Positions 8,008-17,528 of a DNA stretch of 59,005 nt are shown piece after piece. This DNA is from Rubripirellula sp. GTDB taxonomy: Bacteria > Planctomycetota > Planctomycetia > Pirellulales > Pirellulaceae. Position 1 is the first letter of the stretch, and the number at the start of each line of letters is the position of its first letter. The notes under the pieces are model-generated. The model was not told the origin of the DNA, did no database searches, and saw only the letters and a program-made list of their open reading frames with translations. A program made the translations under genes and the position numbers. The DNA lies in assembly GCA_012270065.1 (NCBI GenBank), contig JAAXJB010000106.1, positions 1 through 59,005 of the forward strand, written 5' to 3'.

Positions 8008-10742
8008 TCCGGTTTCTCCTTGTTCAACTCATTGGCAATCGGTTGCTGCTTCTCCGCGACGCCGGCCTTCCTGACAGACTCATCTGGCACGGGATCACTC
8101 GCTTTAGGCTCAGTCCTGACGTCCAAGCTATCCTGATCACCAACCTTGACGTCATCGCCTTGAACATCCGCAACGGGCTTGCTTTCGGGGTTGGTCACAT
8201 CAGCAGAATCACGATTCCCCGAAGCTTCATCCGCAGACATCAGTTGCAGCAGGAGTTCATGAGCTTCGCGATAACGTGGAGCCTCAAGCAGTGCCCGCAA
8301 AACATGATGTTTCGCTTCAGCGTTTGAGCCAAGATTCCGGAGAGCCCGACCTGTTCGATAATCTATCGAAGCTGGATCCACAGGATCCATTTGGGCAAGA
8401 GCACGCAGAGCCCCGACTGCCTTTCCAAAGTCACCCTGTTTTTCTGCAGCTTCCGCAAGGGCGAACTGCCCTTCCTGCAACATCGGATTGACAGCGATGA
8501 TATCAGCCGCATATTTCAGCACAGCTTCCCAGTCATCCTCATTCCCAGCGATCTCGATCAGCCGCCGCAAGGCTGGCAATGCATCACTCGATTTGCCTAC
8601 GTTTTCCGTCAACACTTCGCGTTCAAGTTCTGTCTCTCCCAGCTTCCGGTACACAAGAGTCAACAGTTCAAGCGGCCCTCCACGTTCGCCAGTCAGGGTG
8701 TCCAGTTCTTTGAGCTTTTCAAGAGCCACCTTCGCCTTTTTCATTTCACCCCTGGCAACATAAGCCTCTGCAATCGCCCGCAAACCCCAGTAGCTGTCTG
8801 GTTTTTCCTGTACCCAACTTTCCCAATCATTCAACCTCGGCTCCTCTGGCATCCCCTCACGCGACCAATCGGCGTCGGGGCCGAAAGCCAACGCATGTCG
8901 GCGAGCGAAGTCTGCAAATTGCGCATCCAGTTTTTGCAGCGATCCAATGTTGCGGGCCATCGCGTCATTGATGATCAGTCCGTCACCCAAATCTTTCAAA
9001 ATGCCCTTGATGGCATCCAGTCCATGCTCCTGAACCAGAAACTCTATCACCAGCGATGACTGGTAGTACGCGAACTGCAGATGAACAGGAGATGGGGGAT
9101 TCAGGAACGCACTGCTCAAACGTGTGACAGGAGTCAAGTTTTCGTCAAGCAGCATTTCGCGATAGGTTGGGGTCATCGACTCTCCCCAGGCACCGCTTCG
9201 CTGCCTTTCTTCGTAAACCGATATTCCTTCACTGAGCCAGCGTGGCATCCTGTTCTTTGTTTTTTCGAGTGTCACCACATGACAGAACTCATGCCACAAT
9301 ACGCTTTGCCAATTCGATGGACGCTCCCCCTGTGAGGCAGGGCTGTTGGCTGTGATCACACGTCCAAAACAGACACCAAGAAAACCAGCTCCCCCCGGCA
9401 AACCGAAAGTCCGAATCGCAAAATCTTTCTGCTCGGGAAAAATCTCAACCACAACTGGTTCGCGTGGCTGGACATCATACTTTTCGCATAATGTGGCTTT
9501 TGCTTCTGACAACAATTCAAGTACGGCTGGACCGTAAATGGATGCTTCCGACGAATCCATTCGCACTTCAATCCCATTTGCTTCCAGAACCCGGAAGCCT
9601 TTGATGCGTTCGCGCAGCGTCATGAGATTGCTGGCAACCACGTTGTACTCATCCTGTTCAGCAGCCAGACGCGCCACTTCCCATCCAACGTCTTCATTCC
9701 CCAAACGCAAAAGATCCTGCGCCAATTGAAACTGTGCTGGAATATACGAAGAGTCCATTTCAAGCGACTTGCGCTGGTAAGCAGCGCCTTCTTCGAAGCG
9801 ATACTTCTGGGATAACTTTCTTCCAATCAGGTGATCCACTGCTGGATTGTCTACCCAGGTACTCAACGCTGCTGCACGTAACAGTGACTCCTGCTCAAAA
9901 CGACCCTTCAAATGTGCCAGAACTGCCATCAAAGCCCACGCCTCCTGCTGGTGGACATTGATTTGCATCACCCGTCGCAGCAGTTCTTCGGCTGCAGGAT
10001 ACAATTCGCGATCAATGGCCGCGTCGGCTTGGTACAACAGGCTGGGTACATGATTCGGATTCAACTGCAGCGCTGACTTGATCGCTTCGTTCGCTTTTTC
10101 TGCATCACTCGACTCCCAAGCCCTCGCCAAAAGGTAGGGAATTCGGGCATCCGCCTGATCGAAGCGTTTGGCCGCTGCGAGAGTTTCCGCAGCAACTTTG
10201 TAGTCACCCTTCTCAAGAGCGAGCTCAGCGGTCGCAATGTACGCCTCAACATGTTCAGGATCTGCCTCACGCACCCGGTCATAGAATGCCTCCAGGATCT
10301 TCCGTGCATCCTCACCACGCATTGCAAAAAATCGACCGGCTGCGACCAGGTTATCACGGCTGGCATATCGGGACGGCGAAGATTGCAGCAGCAACATGAT
10401 CTGGTTTTTAGCATCCACTGCCTGTTGGGTTTCAGTCGCATTTCGAAGTGCATCCAATCCCTGCAGACGGAGTGTCAAGCTTGTCGGATATCGCTGAATG
10501 GCCTCGTGGTAGGTCTTCACCGCATCCGAGTATTTCCCAAGCGTCAGCTGGCAATCGATCAGCAGACGTGGCCAACGCTCATTCCAGATTCCTTCCTGCA
10601 CCTGCTTGGCAGCAAAAGCCTCTGCCTCCTGATATTTGCCGGCCCGGAAGAGCGAACGTGCATCATCCAGATCCGAAGAAAGGCCGGTCAACGGAACAAC
10701 CGAAACCCACAGCAAACACAATAGAAAGTTACACCTGATCAT
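8004..10742 (-). CDS. Exported TPR protein with peptidase-MA (gluzincin) domain
   Basis: About 912 residues, signal peptide first (MIRCNFLLCLLW...). TPR-type helical repeats fill about 30-385, then a metallopeptidase-like domain with HEFCH near 484-488 and the downstream Glu in WLSEGISVYEE, the arrangement of peptidase-MA gluzincins. More TPR repeats follow to about 830, and the acidic/Ser/Pro-rich tail is probably disordered. The zinc site looks complete, so it may be an active peptidase. The ATG at 10742 has AGGA upstream; a GTG at 10754 would add four residues. It is followed immediately by the coupled DUF4159 gene. The substrate is unknown. Confidence 0.75.
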   Translation of the reverse strand: MIRCNFLLCLLWVSVVPLTGLSSDLDDARSLFRAGKYQEAEAFAAKQVQEGIWNERWPRLLIDCQLTLGKYSDAVKTYHEAIQRYPTSLTLRLQGLDALRNATETQQAVDAKNQIMLLLQSSPSRYASRDNLVAAGRFFAMRGEDARKILEAFYDRVREADPEHVEAYIATAELALEKGDYKVAAETLAAAKRFDQADARIPYLLARAWESSDAEKANEAIKSALQLNPNHVPSLLYQADAAIDRELYPAAEELLRRVMQINVHQQEAWALMAVLAHLKGRFEQESLLRAAALSTWVDNPAVDHLIGRKLSQKYRFEEGAAYQRKSLEMDSSYIPAQFQLAQDLLRLGNEDVGWEVARLAAEQDEYNVVASNLMTLRERIKGFRVLEANGIEVRMDSSEASIYGPAVLELLSEAKATLCEKYDVQPREPVVVEIFPEQKDFAIRTFGLPGGAGFLGVCFGRVITANSPASQGERPSNWQSVLWHEFCHVVTLEKTKNRMPRWLSEGISVYEERQRSGAWGESMTPTYREMLLDENLTPVTRLSSAFLNPPSPVHLQFAYYQSSLVIEFLVQEHGLDAIKGILKDLGDGLIINDAMARNIGSLQKLDAQFADFARRHALAFGPDADWSREGMPEEPRLNDWESWVQEKPDSYWGLRAIAEAYVARGEMKKAKVALEKLKELDTLTGERGGPLELLTLVYRKLGETELEREVLTENVGKSSDALPALRRLIEIAGNEDDWEAVLKYAADIIAVNPMLQEGQFALAEAAEKQGDFGKAVGALRALAQMDPVDPASIDYRTGRALRNLGSNAEAKHHVLRALLEAPRYREAHELLLQLMSADEASGNRDSADVTNPESKPVADVQGDDVKVGDQDSLDVRTEPKASDPVPDESVRKAGVAEKQQPIANELNKEKPE

Positions 10743-11411
10743 CGAATCTTTCACATCCTGAGCACAGCAAGAGTTCGAAGAGAATAAACGGACGCAAACC
10801 GGGGCTTGCGTCGAGTCTCCAGTTTAGCGTTCGGATGCTGAAACGGGGAACCAAACCGCCGCTCACCAACAGTTTCCACACGACTTTTACAACTCATCAA
10901 AACACCGTCGATTTCTGAATTGAACAAGTGCTGGCAGTAATCCATCACGCTGATTCCTCGCAGCTCGCCCCTGGAAATCATGGTGCACAGTGAAAACCCG
11001 CCCCGGAACGGAGCAATGACGCAGAACCGGCATTTCCCCGATGCCTAAGACACCGATTTTGGGCTCAGGTTTCAATGCTTCGTCAGATCGCCGGCTACAT
11101 GACTTGCCTGCTTAGCGGGGATTCTGGACTCTCAACCCCAAACACCCATCAGGTCGCCCCTCAACCACATGCCAATCGAGTAGGATTTAGCGAAACGCGA
11201 ACCTATGCAAGCGGTCCATTCCAGTGCATTTTCGCTCCCGTGTCTTGTGGACGTACCCGTTCCCATCGACGCACCCAATCGATGATCCCGTCAACTCACT
11301 CCCCACAACCGCTGAATCCACCCCATGTTCAGATACTCCATCTGCTCTGCCCGAGTCACACGCTTTCCAACAACGACACTCTTTCGTTCAAGTTTCGTCG
11401 AGGCACGATGG
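10743..11411. other. Divergent intergenic region without a recognisable gene
   Basis: About 670 bases separate the leftward TPR gene from the rightward oxidoreductase. Several open frames cross it but none has family-like sequence, a good ribosome binding site or a credible start. Both promoters should lie here; I could not pick a convincing -35/-10 pair. Confidence 0.5.
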
Positions 11412-12440
11412 ATGCTGGCACTCGCGTTCTTCTGGTTCTTGCTTCTGCCCACACCAGTGCCTTCAGCACAAGAGCCCCAGGAAAACGCCAAAGCCAACCT
11501 TCGCGTTGGCATCATCGGTCTGGACACTTCCCACGTCATCGCGTTCACGAAGGCTTTTCAACAAGCGGGAGAAGACGATCCAGACCTGGCAGGGTTTGAT
11601 GTGGTAACAGCCTATCCTTTCGGAAGCGCAGATATCGAATCCAGCGCCAGTCGTATTCCAAAGTACACCGAAGACATGAAGGCCCTGGGAGTTGAGATCG
11701 TTGACACCATTGATCAACTTCTGGCAAAAGTTGACTGCGTGCTTCTGGAAACAAACGATGGGCGTTTGCATCTGGAACAGGCTCTGCAGGTATTCCGAAC
11801 CGGCAAACCGGTTTTCATCGACAAACCGACTGGATCAAATCTGGCGGAAGTGGTTGCGATCTATCGCGCTGCCTCACACTTCAAAGCACCGATGTTTTCG
11901 AGTTCTTCGTTGCGTTACAGTGCGGGGGCGCAAGCCATTCGTGCCGGAAAAATCGGACGAGTACTCGGCTGCTCTACCTACAGCCCATGCTCACTTGAAA
12001 AAACACACGTTGATCTTTTCTGGTACGGCATCCACGGCGTCGAAACTCTCTACACATGCATGGGTACCGGGTGCGTATCCGTCTCACACACATCCTCCAA
12101 GGACTTTGAACTTGCAGTTGGCACATGGAATGATGGGCGGATCGGCACATTCAGGGGAATCCGGGCGGGCACGAAAGGTTACGGTGGAATTGCCTTTGGC
12201 GAAAAAGGCATTTCAGAAATCGGTCCGTATGGTGGTTATCGACCTCTCGTAGTACAAATCGCCCGTTTTTTCAAAACAGCAATCCCCCCGATCGCGGCGG
12301 AAGAAACAATCGAATTGTACGCATTCATGCAAGCAGCGCAAAAAAGCAAACAGCAGGGCGGAAAGCCCGTGATGATGAAGAACATCATGCAAGAAGCAGA
12401 AGCTGCTGCTGATAAACTGCTGTCCGGTGAACTGAAGTAG
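11412..12440 (+). CDS. Exported Gfo/Idh/MocA-type oxidoreductase
   Basis: 342 residues from the ATG at 11412, which has GAGG eight bases upstream and opens directly into a signal peptide (MLALAFFWFLLL...PSAQ). The frame is open further upstream but that part does not look coded. The Rossmann start VGIIGLDTSH and the segment VFIDKPTGSNL (the family's EKP position, with Asp for Glu) identify the superfamily. The C-terminal beta domain with GTWNDGRIGTFRG and SEIGPYGGY is also typical. These enzymes oxidise or reduce sugars with NAD(P); an exported copy would need a periplasmic cofactor, or it is a non-catalytic sugar-binding form. The phosphatase gene follows after 24 bases. Confidence 0.75.
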   Translation: MLALAFFWFLLLPTPVPSAQEPQENAKANLRVGIIGLDTSHVIAFTKAFQQAGEDDPDLAGFDVVTAYPFGSADIESSASRIPKYTEDMKALGVEIVDTIDQLLAKVDCVLLETNDGRLHLEQALQVFRTGKPVFIDKPTGSNLAEVVAIYRAASHFKAPMFSSSSLRYSAGAQAIRAGKIGRVLGCSTYSPCSLEKTHVDLFWYGIHGVETLYTCMGTGCVSVSHTSSKDFELAVGTWNDGRIGTFRGIRAGTKGYGGIAFGEKGISEIGPYGGYRPLVVQIARFFKTAIPPIAAEETIELYAFMQAAQKSKQQGGKPVMMKNIMQEAEAAADKLLSGELK

Positions 12441-12464
12441 CCAACAAACTGAGAGCAATGAACA

Positions 12465-13004
12465 ATGACCATGCCGACAATCAGGCGGGCCTATGCAAAG
12501 ACGGTGTTCTACCCAACGCTGGCTTGGAACGCTCTTCTTGGAAGGGTACTACGCGTCCGAAATTGGTGGAATCATGTGGATCCCCATGTGATCGTGGGAG
12601 CCTATCCTTTCGCGCGTGATGTACCTGCGATGCACAAAGCCGGTGTCCAGGCAGTGGTCAACACATGTGAAGAATATACGGGCCCGACTGAGCAATACTC
12701 GAAATACAAAATCGAACAGCTTCGTATCCCAACCACTGACTTCACGCATCCCAAGCTACCGGACGTGGAACGTGCGGTTGATTTTGTTCAGGAAAACGCA
12801 TCAAAGCAAAGGACGGTTTACATCCACTGCAAAGCGGGTCGCGCCCGCAGCGCTACTGTTGCCTTGTGCTGGCTCATGAAACATCGCGGCATGTCGATGG
12901 ATGAAGCACAACAGGCACTCCTGAAAGCAAGACCGCACGTCAACCCAAGGTTGACCCAACGCCCGGTAGTACGCGAGTTCGCCAAAGCGAATGGTTTGTC
13001 ATGA
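12465..13004 (+). CDS. Dual-specificity phosphatase, PTPMT1-like (candidate PGP phosphatase)
   Basis: 179 residues with the protein-tyrosine-phosphatase loop HCKAGRARSAT: nucleophile Cys122, Arg128, and probable general acid Asp92. Beyond the loop it follows eukaryotic PTPMT1 closely, with a start like HVDPHVIVGAYP, then VVNTCEEY (PTPMT1 has MNEEYE), IEQLRIPTTDFT, and the CKAGR(S/A)RSAT loop. PTPMT1 dephosphorylates phosphatidylglycerophosphate on the way to phosphatidylglycerol and cardiolipin, and I recall planctomycete homologues being described. The N-terminal 30 residues are basic and partly hydrophobic and could touch the membrane. A general protein or RNA phosphatase role remains possible. 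Confidence 0.72.
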   Translation: MTMPTIRRAYAKTVFYPTLAWNALLGRVLRVRNWWNHVDPHVIVGAYPFARDVPAMHKAGVQAVVNTCEEYTGPTEQYSKYKIEQLRIPTTDFTHPKLPDVERAVDFVQENASKQRTVYIHCKAGRARSATVALCWLMKHRGMSMDEAQQALLKARPHVNPRLTQRPVVREFAKANGLS

Positions 13005-13446
13005 TTTGATAACCGCCCCAATATCAAAACCGCTGCGTCTCTGAACGCATGGTCCATGCTCTCCACTTTCTGGTTGGTTGACGTGCACCACAGCAAAAGC
13101 AGCGAAGCCTGAGGATCCTCTGGCAAGTATGTCAGCTGGATCTTGCCTCTCTACCCTCCCCATCGGAGTGGGGTCTCCTACGCCGCACTAAAACCCTCGC
13201 GGCTGCAAAAAAGAGACAGTCATGTTTCGTTAAATCAACATGACATGCCCAAAAGCTCCGGGGTTGGCCGAAAAGGAGAACCTGCCGAAACCTTAAAAAT
13301 GCGCCGAAGTCATTTCCTGCATTTGACTTATGGAACATAGACGCAATTTCGCATCCTCATTTGGCATAAATCCTGCGGTAGGTGACGCTCATCTCATTTG
13401 TCGGTTCATCCATTCATGTCGATCTCACGTTCACCAGTACAAAACC
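13005..13446. other. Intergenic region, nothing recognised
   Basis: About 440 bases with only short, unconvincing open frames. A weak imperfect hairpin (CCCCA...TGGGG, about 13157-13177) lies within it but has no T-run. Confidence 0.45.
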
Positions 13447-14325
13447 ATGCATAGCGTTCATCTTGTTGATCTGGCCGCAGTCGTTTCTGAGCACGGTCCC
13501 GCGATCCTGTACGGCCGGGAAACCCTTTCACCAGAAGCGTTAACTCACTATTGGACAGCAACACATTCGCGGTTCAACCTCTGGCATCAAGCCATGGCAC
13601 GCTACAGCCGCGCGGAACAACTGAATCAGGAGAGTGCACTCAACGACTGGTGGGAGCAACACACACCAGTGATGGAGGAAATTCTCGTTTCGGAAATTCT
13701 GACCCGGGTCGTGGCAGCACTTGGCATTGGACTGGACTCTCAAGCCAGTGAGGAGGAAATATCGCCGGTGACGCACGCGATCCTGCTGAACCATCTTGAA
13801 GCATCCAATCGTGTCCATCAGGTAATGCTCAAGGCGAACGGCAGGAACATGGTCAAAGCTGAACAACTCAACCGTGTCCGTCGAGGGATCGAGAGCTGGA
13901 CGGATGTTCTGATTGGCCGCATGGCGTTACGGAACCGTGAACCACTTCAATACGCGATTGAACGTGAACGAGCGCTGGAATATGCCGAAGAAGCCGTCTT
14001 ACAAGGGCATGGAGTCATCCGCAAAACATCCAATGCACTGATGAACATATCCATGCACGACATGATTTCCACGCGACTTTCTGCCGAACCAGCTCTGCCA
14101 GCAGCCAACCGTGAGGTGGCTCGCAGCGTGATGCTGATGTTACGCCCGGAATTGTTCGACAGTGTTGGCACGCTGAAGTCGCTCTGGATGCATCGCCTTG
14201 AGAACTCCGCTGATCAAACCGACCGGATGCTGGAGGAACTCGCCTCCGCTGACATCCATGAAGCTGAAACATCGGATAGTCTTGAAGTCACCGCCGGCTC
14301 CTATTTTGAACGCTGGTGCTGTTGA
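13447..14325 (+). CDS. Hypothetical helical protein
   Basis: 292 residues from the ATG at 13447; the frame is open to 13330 but the added 39 residues look non-coding. I do not recognise a family. The sequence is strongly helical, rich in Glu, Arg, Leu and His, with no signal peptide or membrane segment, so probably cytoplasmic. Stretches such as YAIERERALEYAEEAVL and ADQTDRMLEELA could form amphipathic helices. The protein ends in ERWCC, and the DNA encoding that end is the first unit of a tandem repeat continuing beyond the stop codon. Confidence 0.6.
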   Translation: MHSVHLVDLAAVVSEHGPAILYGRETLSPEALTHYWTATHSRFNLWHQAMARYSRAEQLNQESALNDWWEQHTPVMEEILVSEILTRVVAALGIGLDSQASEEEISPVTHAILLNHLEASNRVHQVMLKANGRNMVKAEQLNRVRRGIESWTDVLIGRMALRNREPLQYAIERERALEYAEEAVLQGHGVIRKTSNALMNISMHDMISTRLSAEPALPAANREVARSVMLMLRPELFDSVGTLKSLWMHRLENSADQTDRMLEELASADIHEAETSDSLEVTAGSYFERWCC

Positions 14326-14399
14326 ACGCTGATGCTGTCGCATGTGGTGCTGTTGAACGTGGTGCTGTTGAACGTGGTGCTGTTGAACGTGGTGCTGTT
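14308..14399. repeat. Minisatellite of 15-16 base units spanning a stop codon
   Basis: Six adjacent units: two of 16 bases (GAACGCTGGTGCTGTT and a variant), then four of 15 bases, the last three identical (GAACGTGGTGCTGTT). The first unit contains the end of the preceding coding region; its TGA stop is formed at the junction with unit two. The rest is non-coding. Confidence 0.92.
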
Positions 14400-14589
14400 A
14401 AACCATGCCGGCTGTCACTTGAGATCAACGGCATGCAAAGCACGAGACATTCGCCAAGCGTTGATGCACCGCACAGCGAAAGGTTGATTTGAGTCATCTG
14501 TCCGCGAGGTGCAAAACCACATTCCGGTGCAGGCAACCTGCTGCTTCCAGTGGCTCATCCAAGAAAACGAAGCGATGACAACTGAGATG

Positions 14590-15216
14590 TCAGGACTCCC
14601 ACTCCAGGGCCTGTTCGATTGCCCCGTGGTACTCTGCGTCAGTGAAATCAAATAACTCCTGCATCTTTGCCAGGATGGCCAGCTGCGAAGGATCCAATGG
14701 CCCATCAGCGGAAGCAGCCAAAAACATCCCCTGTAATGCGCGTGAACGTTGCTCCTGATTCCAGTTCCTGGATACGGTGAGCACATAATTGGCAGCCTCG
14801 ATCCGGTTCTGTTGGGCGTTGGAGCAGATTTTTCCCAGCTCATCACGGCCTACATGCCTGCTCCAGAAGTGCTGAGAAATCCTTTGCAACGCGGAGATTT
14901 CGTTCTCACTGATCTGGCCATCGGCGAGAACAACGAGCATGGCAGCCCGAACTGCCTGGTCGCAAAACTGATTCTCCTCTGCCATGACTGGATTGGGATG
15001 ATTCATCTCCAGCACGGAATCATCCCAGCGAAGCTTGCAATGATCACATTGTACGAAGAATTCGAAATCACCCACGGGAATTGTCGGAATGAAATAAAGG
15101 GTGAGCCATGGCCGGGAAGCTCTCAACCGATAACCCTGAGCAACTCCGCACGCGGGACAAAGAAAATTCCCCACGTCCCGGGTTCGAGTCAGATTCATCG
15201 TGCCTATGAAGATCAT
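14590..15216 (-). CDS. Zinc-ribbon plus TerB-like domain protein
   Basis: 208 residues from the ATG at 15216. The N-terminus MIFIGTMNLTRT leads into a zinc ribbon: CPAC in FLCPACGV and CDHC in VQCDHCKLRW. The C-terminal part (about 80-205) is a helical TerB-type domain, with LVVLADGQISENEISALQRI and FLAASADGPLDPSQLAIL as the two acidic half-repeats typical of that family. TerB domains are tied to tellurite resistance and stress signalling; the zinc-ribbon form is usually a small cytoplasmic or membrane-surface adaptor. The frame is open to 15429 but a 16-base tandem duplication just upstream makes the longer form doubtful. It is divergent from flgL. Confidence 0.68.
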   Translation of the reverse strand: MIFIGTMNLTRTRDVGNFLCPACGVAQGYRLRASRPWLTLYFIPTIPVGDFEFFVQCDHCKLRWDDSVLEMNHPNPVMAEENQFCDQAVRAAMLVVLADGQISENEISALQRISQHFWSRHVGRDELGKICSNAQQNRIEAANYVLTVSRNWNQEQRSRALQGMFLAASADGPLDPSQLAILAKMQELFDFTDAEYHGAIEQALEWES

Positions 15217-15224
15217 GGATTTCC

Positions 15225-15256
15225 AGTTCCCAGCAAAATCAGTTCCCAGCAAAATG
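15225..15256. repeat. 16-base tandem duplication upstream of the TerB-like gene
   Basis: AGTTCCCAGCAAAATC followed directly by AGTTCCCAGCAAAATG. The unit is not a multiple of three, so it would shift any frame reading through it. It sits 9 bases from the chosen start of the leftward gene. Confidence 0.9.
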
Positions 15257-15422
15257 ATGTGCCAACTTGAGCCCATCTTGCTCGAAGTGTCCAAGAGGGC
15301 AAGATCGGTTCCAAATTTAGCGGTCGCAGCAGTAATTCCTGTAGCTCCATCGACATTGTTGCCGATAGCGAAAAAGGGTGCGCATGTCTGCCCAAGCCCA
15401 CCTCGCCAAAAATTCCTGCAAG

Positions 15423-17378
15423 ATGCCATTACTTCCCGTCACGACCGTGCGAACCAGTTGGCCGTTGAGCAATCAGCGTCTTCTGTTTCAACTCAACGCA
15501 GATCAGCTCGCTTTGCAAAGGCAATATGACCAGCTGAGTACTGGAAAACGGGTTTTGCGTCTTTCGGATGACCCGGCGGCCGCAAGTCGGGCAATTGGGC
15601 TGCACCGCGGCATTGACCGTGCGACGCAACTCACCCGCAACACAGCCTCCTCTCTCAATTTCTATCAGTCCACAGACACCGCGCTTGCAAGGGTAGATAA
15701 CGCCTTGATCGAAGCAAGAGCGGTCACAATCGAATCAGCCCAGAACGTGATTTCAGAGGACGAGCGGGCAGCATTTGCGACAACCATTGACGAGACCATC
15801 AACACGGTTTTTGCCGCCGGCAATGCGATGTACCGGGACCATCAGCTGATGGGCGGTTTTCTCAATGACCAGGACGCATTTTCACGAATCGACGATAAGA
15901 TCCTGTTTCAGGGTGGCCTCGCAGTTGGCCGAACGGACATGGGAGGCGGCGAAACAGATGCTATCAATCTCAATGCCCATCAGTCACTGGGAGCAGTGGC
16001 AGTTTTCCACGAGGGGAATGAGCTTCTGGCGGGTGTCAATTCGGCGACTCGACTAGTCGACATGCGGTACGGCGAAGGCATTACCCCCGGCCCGATCAGG
16101 ATTTCTGGCGGCGGGGGCTGGTACGACCTCGATCTGAGCGCGGCAACCACCATGGGCGATGTTGTCACCCTGATCTCCGGCACCGACATCGATGGTCGGA
16201 CTCTCGCTGCATCACTGACCAATGATGGAATCCGCGTCGAATATTCTGATGGCCTCGGTGGCACATTGGCAATCGCGGACGCCGAGGGATCAGAGATGGC
16301 GGATCAACTAACGATCCTCAACCCCTTAGGCTTGACCCCACCACCGCTTGTGGGGTCCGGCATCTCACCTGCTGTGACAACTCAAACCAGAATCGCGGAT
16401 CTGGACGAGGGCGATGGTATCGATATTTCCGATGGCCTCCAGATCATTCAGGACGATGAGGTGTTCGTTGTCGACCTCGCCGACGCAGAAACGATCTCAG
16501 ACGTCCTCATTGCCATCAACCGCAGCGGAGCCGATGTACGTGCAGAACTGAAAGGAACCGAGGGCAGGATCCAACTCCGGTCGCTGAAAAGTGGTTCCAA
16601 CTATTCGGTGGGTGAAAATGGAGGCAACGCGGCAACGGACTTGGGGATCCGAACTGCAACCGAAGCAACGCGAATATCAGATCTGGGGAACGGTCAAGGA
16701 ATCGCCATGAACCCCGATTCCGCAGAGTTGACCATCATCCGTCCCGATGGGGTGGAGTTGGACTTGAACCTTGAAGGCGCAACAACCGTGGGTGACGTGA
16801 TCATGCTGATCCGCGATCATCCGTTGAATCAGGATACTGCGCGTGTTTTGGTGGACCTGAACGAATTTGGCAATGGATTGCAACTCACAGCGCCTCCCGA
16901 TACGGGATCCCTCACGGTACGTCGAGTGGGCAGCAGCAACGCTGGTTTGCGACTGGGATGGTTAGGAGAAGACGGCGCTGACAACGTTGGCTCAGTGATC
17001 GGCCCCGTCGATACGATCATCGGCGCTGATTTCAATTCACGAGATGCTGGAGGCACCCTCGACACACTGCTGCGTCTCCGCAAGGCAGTCACCGAAGGGG
17101 ATATTCCGGAGATCACGAGGCTTCAAGCAACGCTGGACATTGATCTTGATCGTGCAAGCCGTGCTCGCGGCCGCGTGGGTGTATGGAGTCGCAATGCCCA
17201 GCAATTGTCCGAGGTCGCGGAAACACGCCTGATTGCCATGAAGAGTCAACTGAGCGACGAAATCGAAGCCGACATCGCCACCGTCGTCAGCGATATGAGC
17301 CAAAGACAACTCGCACTCGAAGCATCCATGCGATTGATTGGCCAGACGTCACAAATGACAGTCCTGAATTTCCTGTAG
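15423..17378 (+). CDS. flgL: Flagellar hook-filament junction protein FlgL (flagellin-like)
   Basis: 651 residues, more than twice the size of a typical 300-residue FlgL. The N-terminal D0/D1 region carries LSTGKRVLRLSDDPAAASRAIG, and the C-terminus ends LEASMRLIGQTSQMTVLNFL, the paired helices that polymerise. The middle (about 200-530) is an added surface domain with flagellin-IN-like repeats: TRIADLDEGDGIDISDG, TRISDLGNGQGIAMNPD and related TTMGDVVTLI/TISDVLIAI/TTVGDVIMLI strands. The ATG at 15423 gives the normal short leader; a GTG at 15378 would add 15 residues. A large FlgL or a flagellin are both possible; the fliW and csrA genes downstream support a flagellar job. Confidence 0.82.
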   Translation: MPLLPVTTVRTSWPLSNQRLLFQLNADQLALQRQYDQLSTGKRVLRLSDDPAAASRAIGLHRGIDRATQLTRNTASSLNFYQSTDTALARVDNALIEARAVTIESAQNVISEDERAAFATTIDETINTVFAAGNAMYRDHQLMGGFLNDQDAFSRIDDKILFQGGLAVGRTDMGGGETDAINLNAHQSLGAVAVFHEGNELLAGVNSATRLVDMRYGEGITPGPIRISGGGGWYDLDLSAATTMGDVVTLISGTDIDGRTLAASLTNDGIRVEYSDGLGGTLAIADAEGSEMADQLTILNPLGLTPPPLVGSGISPAVTTQTRIADLDEGDGIDISDGLQIIQDDEVFVVDLADAETISDVLIAINRSGADVRAELKGTEGRIQLRSLKSGSNYSVGENGGNAATDLGIRTATEATRISDLGNGQGIAMNPDSAELTIIRPDGVELDLNLEGATTVGDVIMLIRDHPLNQDTARVLVDLNEFGNGLQLTAPPDTGSLTVRRVGSSNAGLRLGWLGEDGADNVGSVIGPVDTIIGADFNSRDAGGTLDTLLRLRKAVTEGDIPEITRLQATLDIDLDRASRARGRVGVWSRNAQQLSEVAETRLIAMKSQLSDEIEADIATVVSDMSQRQLALEASMRLIGQTSQMTVLNFL

Positions 17379-17528
17379 CGATTTTGTCGATTCTGAGGCT
17401 TATCTGGTCGATACCGGAATAACGGGGTGGTCTCCTAGGGTCTGTACGGGCTGACTATGGATGCCTGCTCTGAGAGATCGAGTTCGTGAGACAAGATCGA
17501 AAAACTGTACCATCCGACGGAATCTGCG

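Noticed and set aside
10751-10981. 76-codon minus-strand frame overlapping the TPR gene start
   Set aside because: The TGA/GTG overlap looks like coupling, but the protein is Arg/Ser-rich without features and the better TPR start is the ATG at 10742.
11075-11607. Two overlapping plus-strand frames before the oxidoreductase gene
   Set aside because: They run into the oxidoreductase in other frames and have no family resemblance.
15181-15195. tRNA T-loop-like GGTTCGAGTC
   Set aside because: It lies inside the TerB-like gene and no acceptor or anticodon arms can be built around it.
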